Shown: one piece after another, positions 4,986 to 5,527 of the stretch | Numbering within the stretch: the stretch's first letter is position 1 | How the letters are laid out: each line of letters starts with the position of its first letter | DNA from: Methylobacteriaceae bacterium | Lineage (GTDB): Bacteria > Pseudomonadota > Alphaproteobacteria > Rhizobiales > Beijerinckiaceae | Length of the DNA stretch: 5,527 nt | Reading direction: 5' to 3' | NCBI GenBank assembly: GCA_031272615.1 | Contig: JAISTL010000152.1 | Coordinates: forward strand, 1 to 5,527 | Notes under the pieces: model-generated | Told to the model about the DNA's origin: nothing | Seen by the model: the letters and a program-made list of their open reading frames with translations, nothing else | Databases searched by the model: none | Position numbers and translations under genes: made by a program

Positions 4986-5527
4986 TCAGGCATACAGCAG
5001 GTGGTTCAGCACCAGCACGGCAATCATGCCGATGCTCATCGGGATGGCTTCGCGCTTGGCGATGGCGATGGGCGACACCTTGGCCGCACCGGCCACGATG
5101 ATGATCACGCCGGCCACCGGGGAGATCGGGCGGATCATTTCCGAGGCGAACTGGATGGGCAGGATCATCGAGCCGGGGTCACCGCCGAGCGACGACGCCA
5201 GCGGCGGAACCAGGCCGACCAGGCTGGTGAGGGCGGCGACTCCGCTGCCGGTCAGCAATGAAATGAAGCCGACGCATCCCGACAGCACCACCGTCGAGCC
5301 GGTGACGCCGGTGTTGCTGGCCTTGGCGGCATCCATCAGCATGGTGACGAGGCCGGAGGCCTGCAGGCCGGTGGAAAAGAAGTCCGCCACAAAAATCAGC
5401 GACACGACGCCGGTGAGAATGGAGCCCATGCCCGAGAACATGGCCATGCTGTCGTCAAAGGCCTTCTGAACGCTCATGTTGCGCGCCATGTCCACGACAA
5501 CGGCGAGGAACCAGCCGATGATCATGG
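4986..5527 (-). CDS. DcuC-family C4-dicarboxylate-type transporter, C-terminal part
   Basis: The last 179 full codons of an inner-membrane carrier whose 5' end lies beyond the right edge. DcuC-type proteins are about 440-480 residues, so more than half is missing, and the Met at 5525 is probably internal. The family exchanges or takes up C4-dicarboxylates such as succinate and fumarate, in E. coli mainly under anaerobic growth. Hydrophobic segments lie at about 1-12, 30-59, 74-105, 134-150 and 161-178 of the visible part. Family-like motifs are SLLTGSGVAALTSL (89-102) and IRPISPVAGVIII (131-143), followed by AGAAKVSPI (145-153) and a basic KRE turn before the last helix. The gene is co-directional with the M20 peptidase, so the two probably share a promoter outside the window. 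The specific substrate is unproven; related IT-superfamily carriers (YfcC- or AbgT-like) are less likely alternatives. Confidence 0.85.
   Translation of the reverse strand, partial: MIIGWFLAVVVDMARNMSVQKAFDDSMAMFSGMGSILTGVVSLIFVADFFSTGLQASGLVTMLMDAAKASNTGVTGSTVVLSGCVGFISLLTGSGVAALTSLVGLVPPLASSLGGDPGSMILPIQFASEMIRPISPVAGVIIIVAGAAKVSPIAIAKREAIPMSIGMIAVLVLNHLLYA

Overview
The window is GC-rich (roughly 60% by eye) with compact bacterial gene structure: good AAGGAG-type ribosome binding sites, Sec-type export and an OmpR-class response regulator. Codon use and protein flavour suggest a proteobacterium, most likely an alphaproteobacterium. That placement is inference, since no taxonomic marker gene is present.

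Layout from left to right. (1) 1-508, minus strand: the N-terminal 169 residues of an OmpR-family response regulator, cut by the window edge. (2) 509-762: a divergent intergenic region. It holds a good sigma70-like promoter for the regulator, overlapped by pentamers in strict 11-bp phase (TTACA, then three TGTAA), the classic layout of an OmpR/CpxR/PhoB-type operator. (3) 763-1677, plus strand: a secreted, calcium-binding, multi-EF-hand protein of 304 residues built from two copies of a four-EF-hand module, followed by a strong intrinsic terminator at 1726-1765. (4) 1866-3560, plus strand: a large polytopic membrane protein with a GT-C-glycosyltransferase-like N-terminal half and a beta-rich C-terminal domain; specific function unknown. 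(5) 3561-3662: a short convergent region with a perfect 11-bp hairpin whose T-rich tail terminates the minus-strand operon. (6) 3663-4904, minus strand: an M20-family metallopeptidase with conserved metal ligands but His in place of the usual catalytic-base Glu. (7) 4986-5527, minus strand: the C-terminal 179 residues of a DcuC-type anion transporter, cut by the right edge.

Two functional units can be proposed. The response regulator and the divergent EF-hand gene share a control region and probably form a regulator/target pair that adjusts a periplasmic or extracellular Ca2+-binding protein; a sensor kinase is expected to the left of the window. The DcuC-like transporter and the M20 peptidase are co-directional, 81 bases apart, and end at one terminator. 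This suggests that the transporter brings in a carboxylated substrate (or exports a product) that the cytoplasmic hydrolase cleaves. The GT-C-like gene between these units is flanked by terminators and appears to be transcribed alone.

Nothing in the window is clearly a mobile element, CRISPR array, tRNA or rRNA. The most useful leads are the phased operator, the duplicated EF-hand architecture and the substituted M20 active site.
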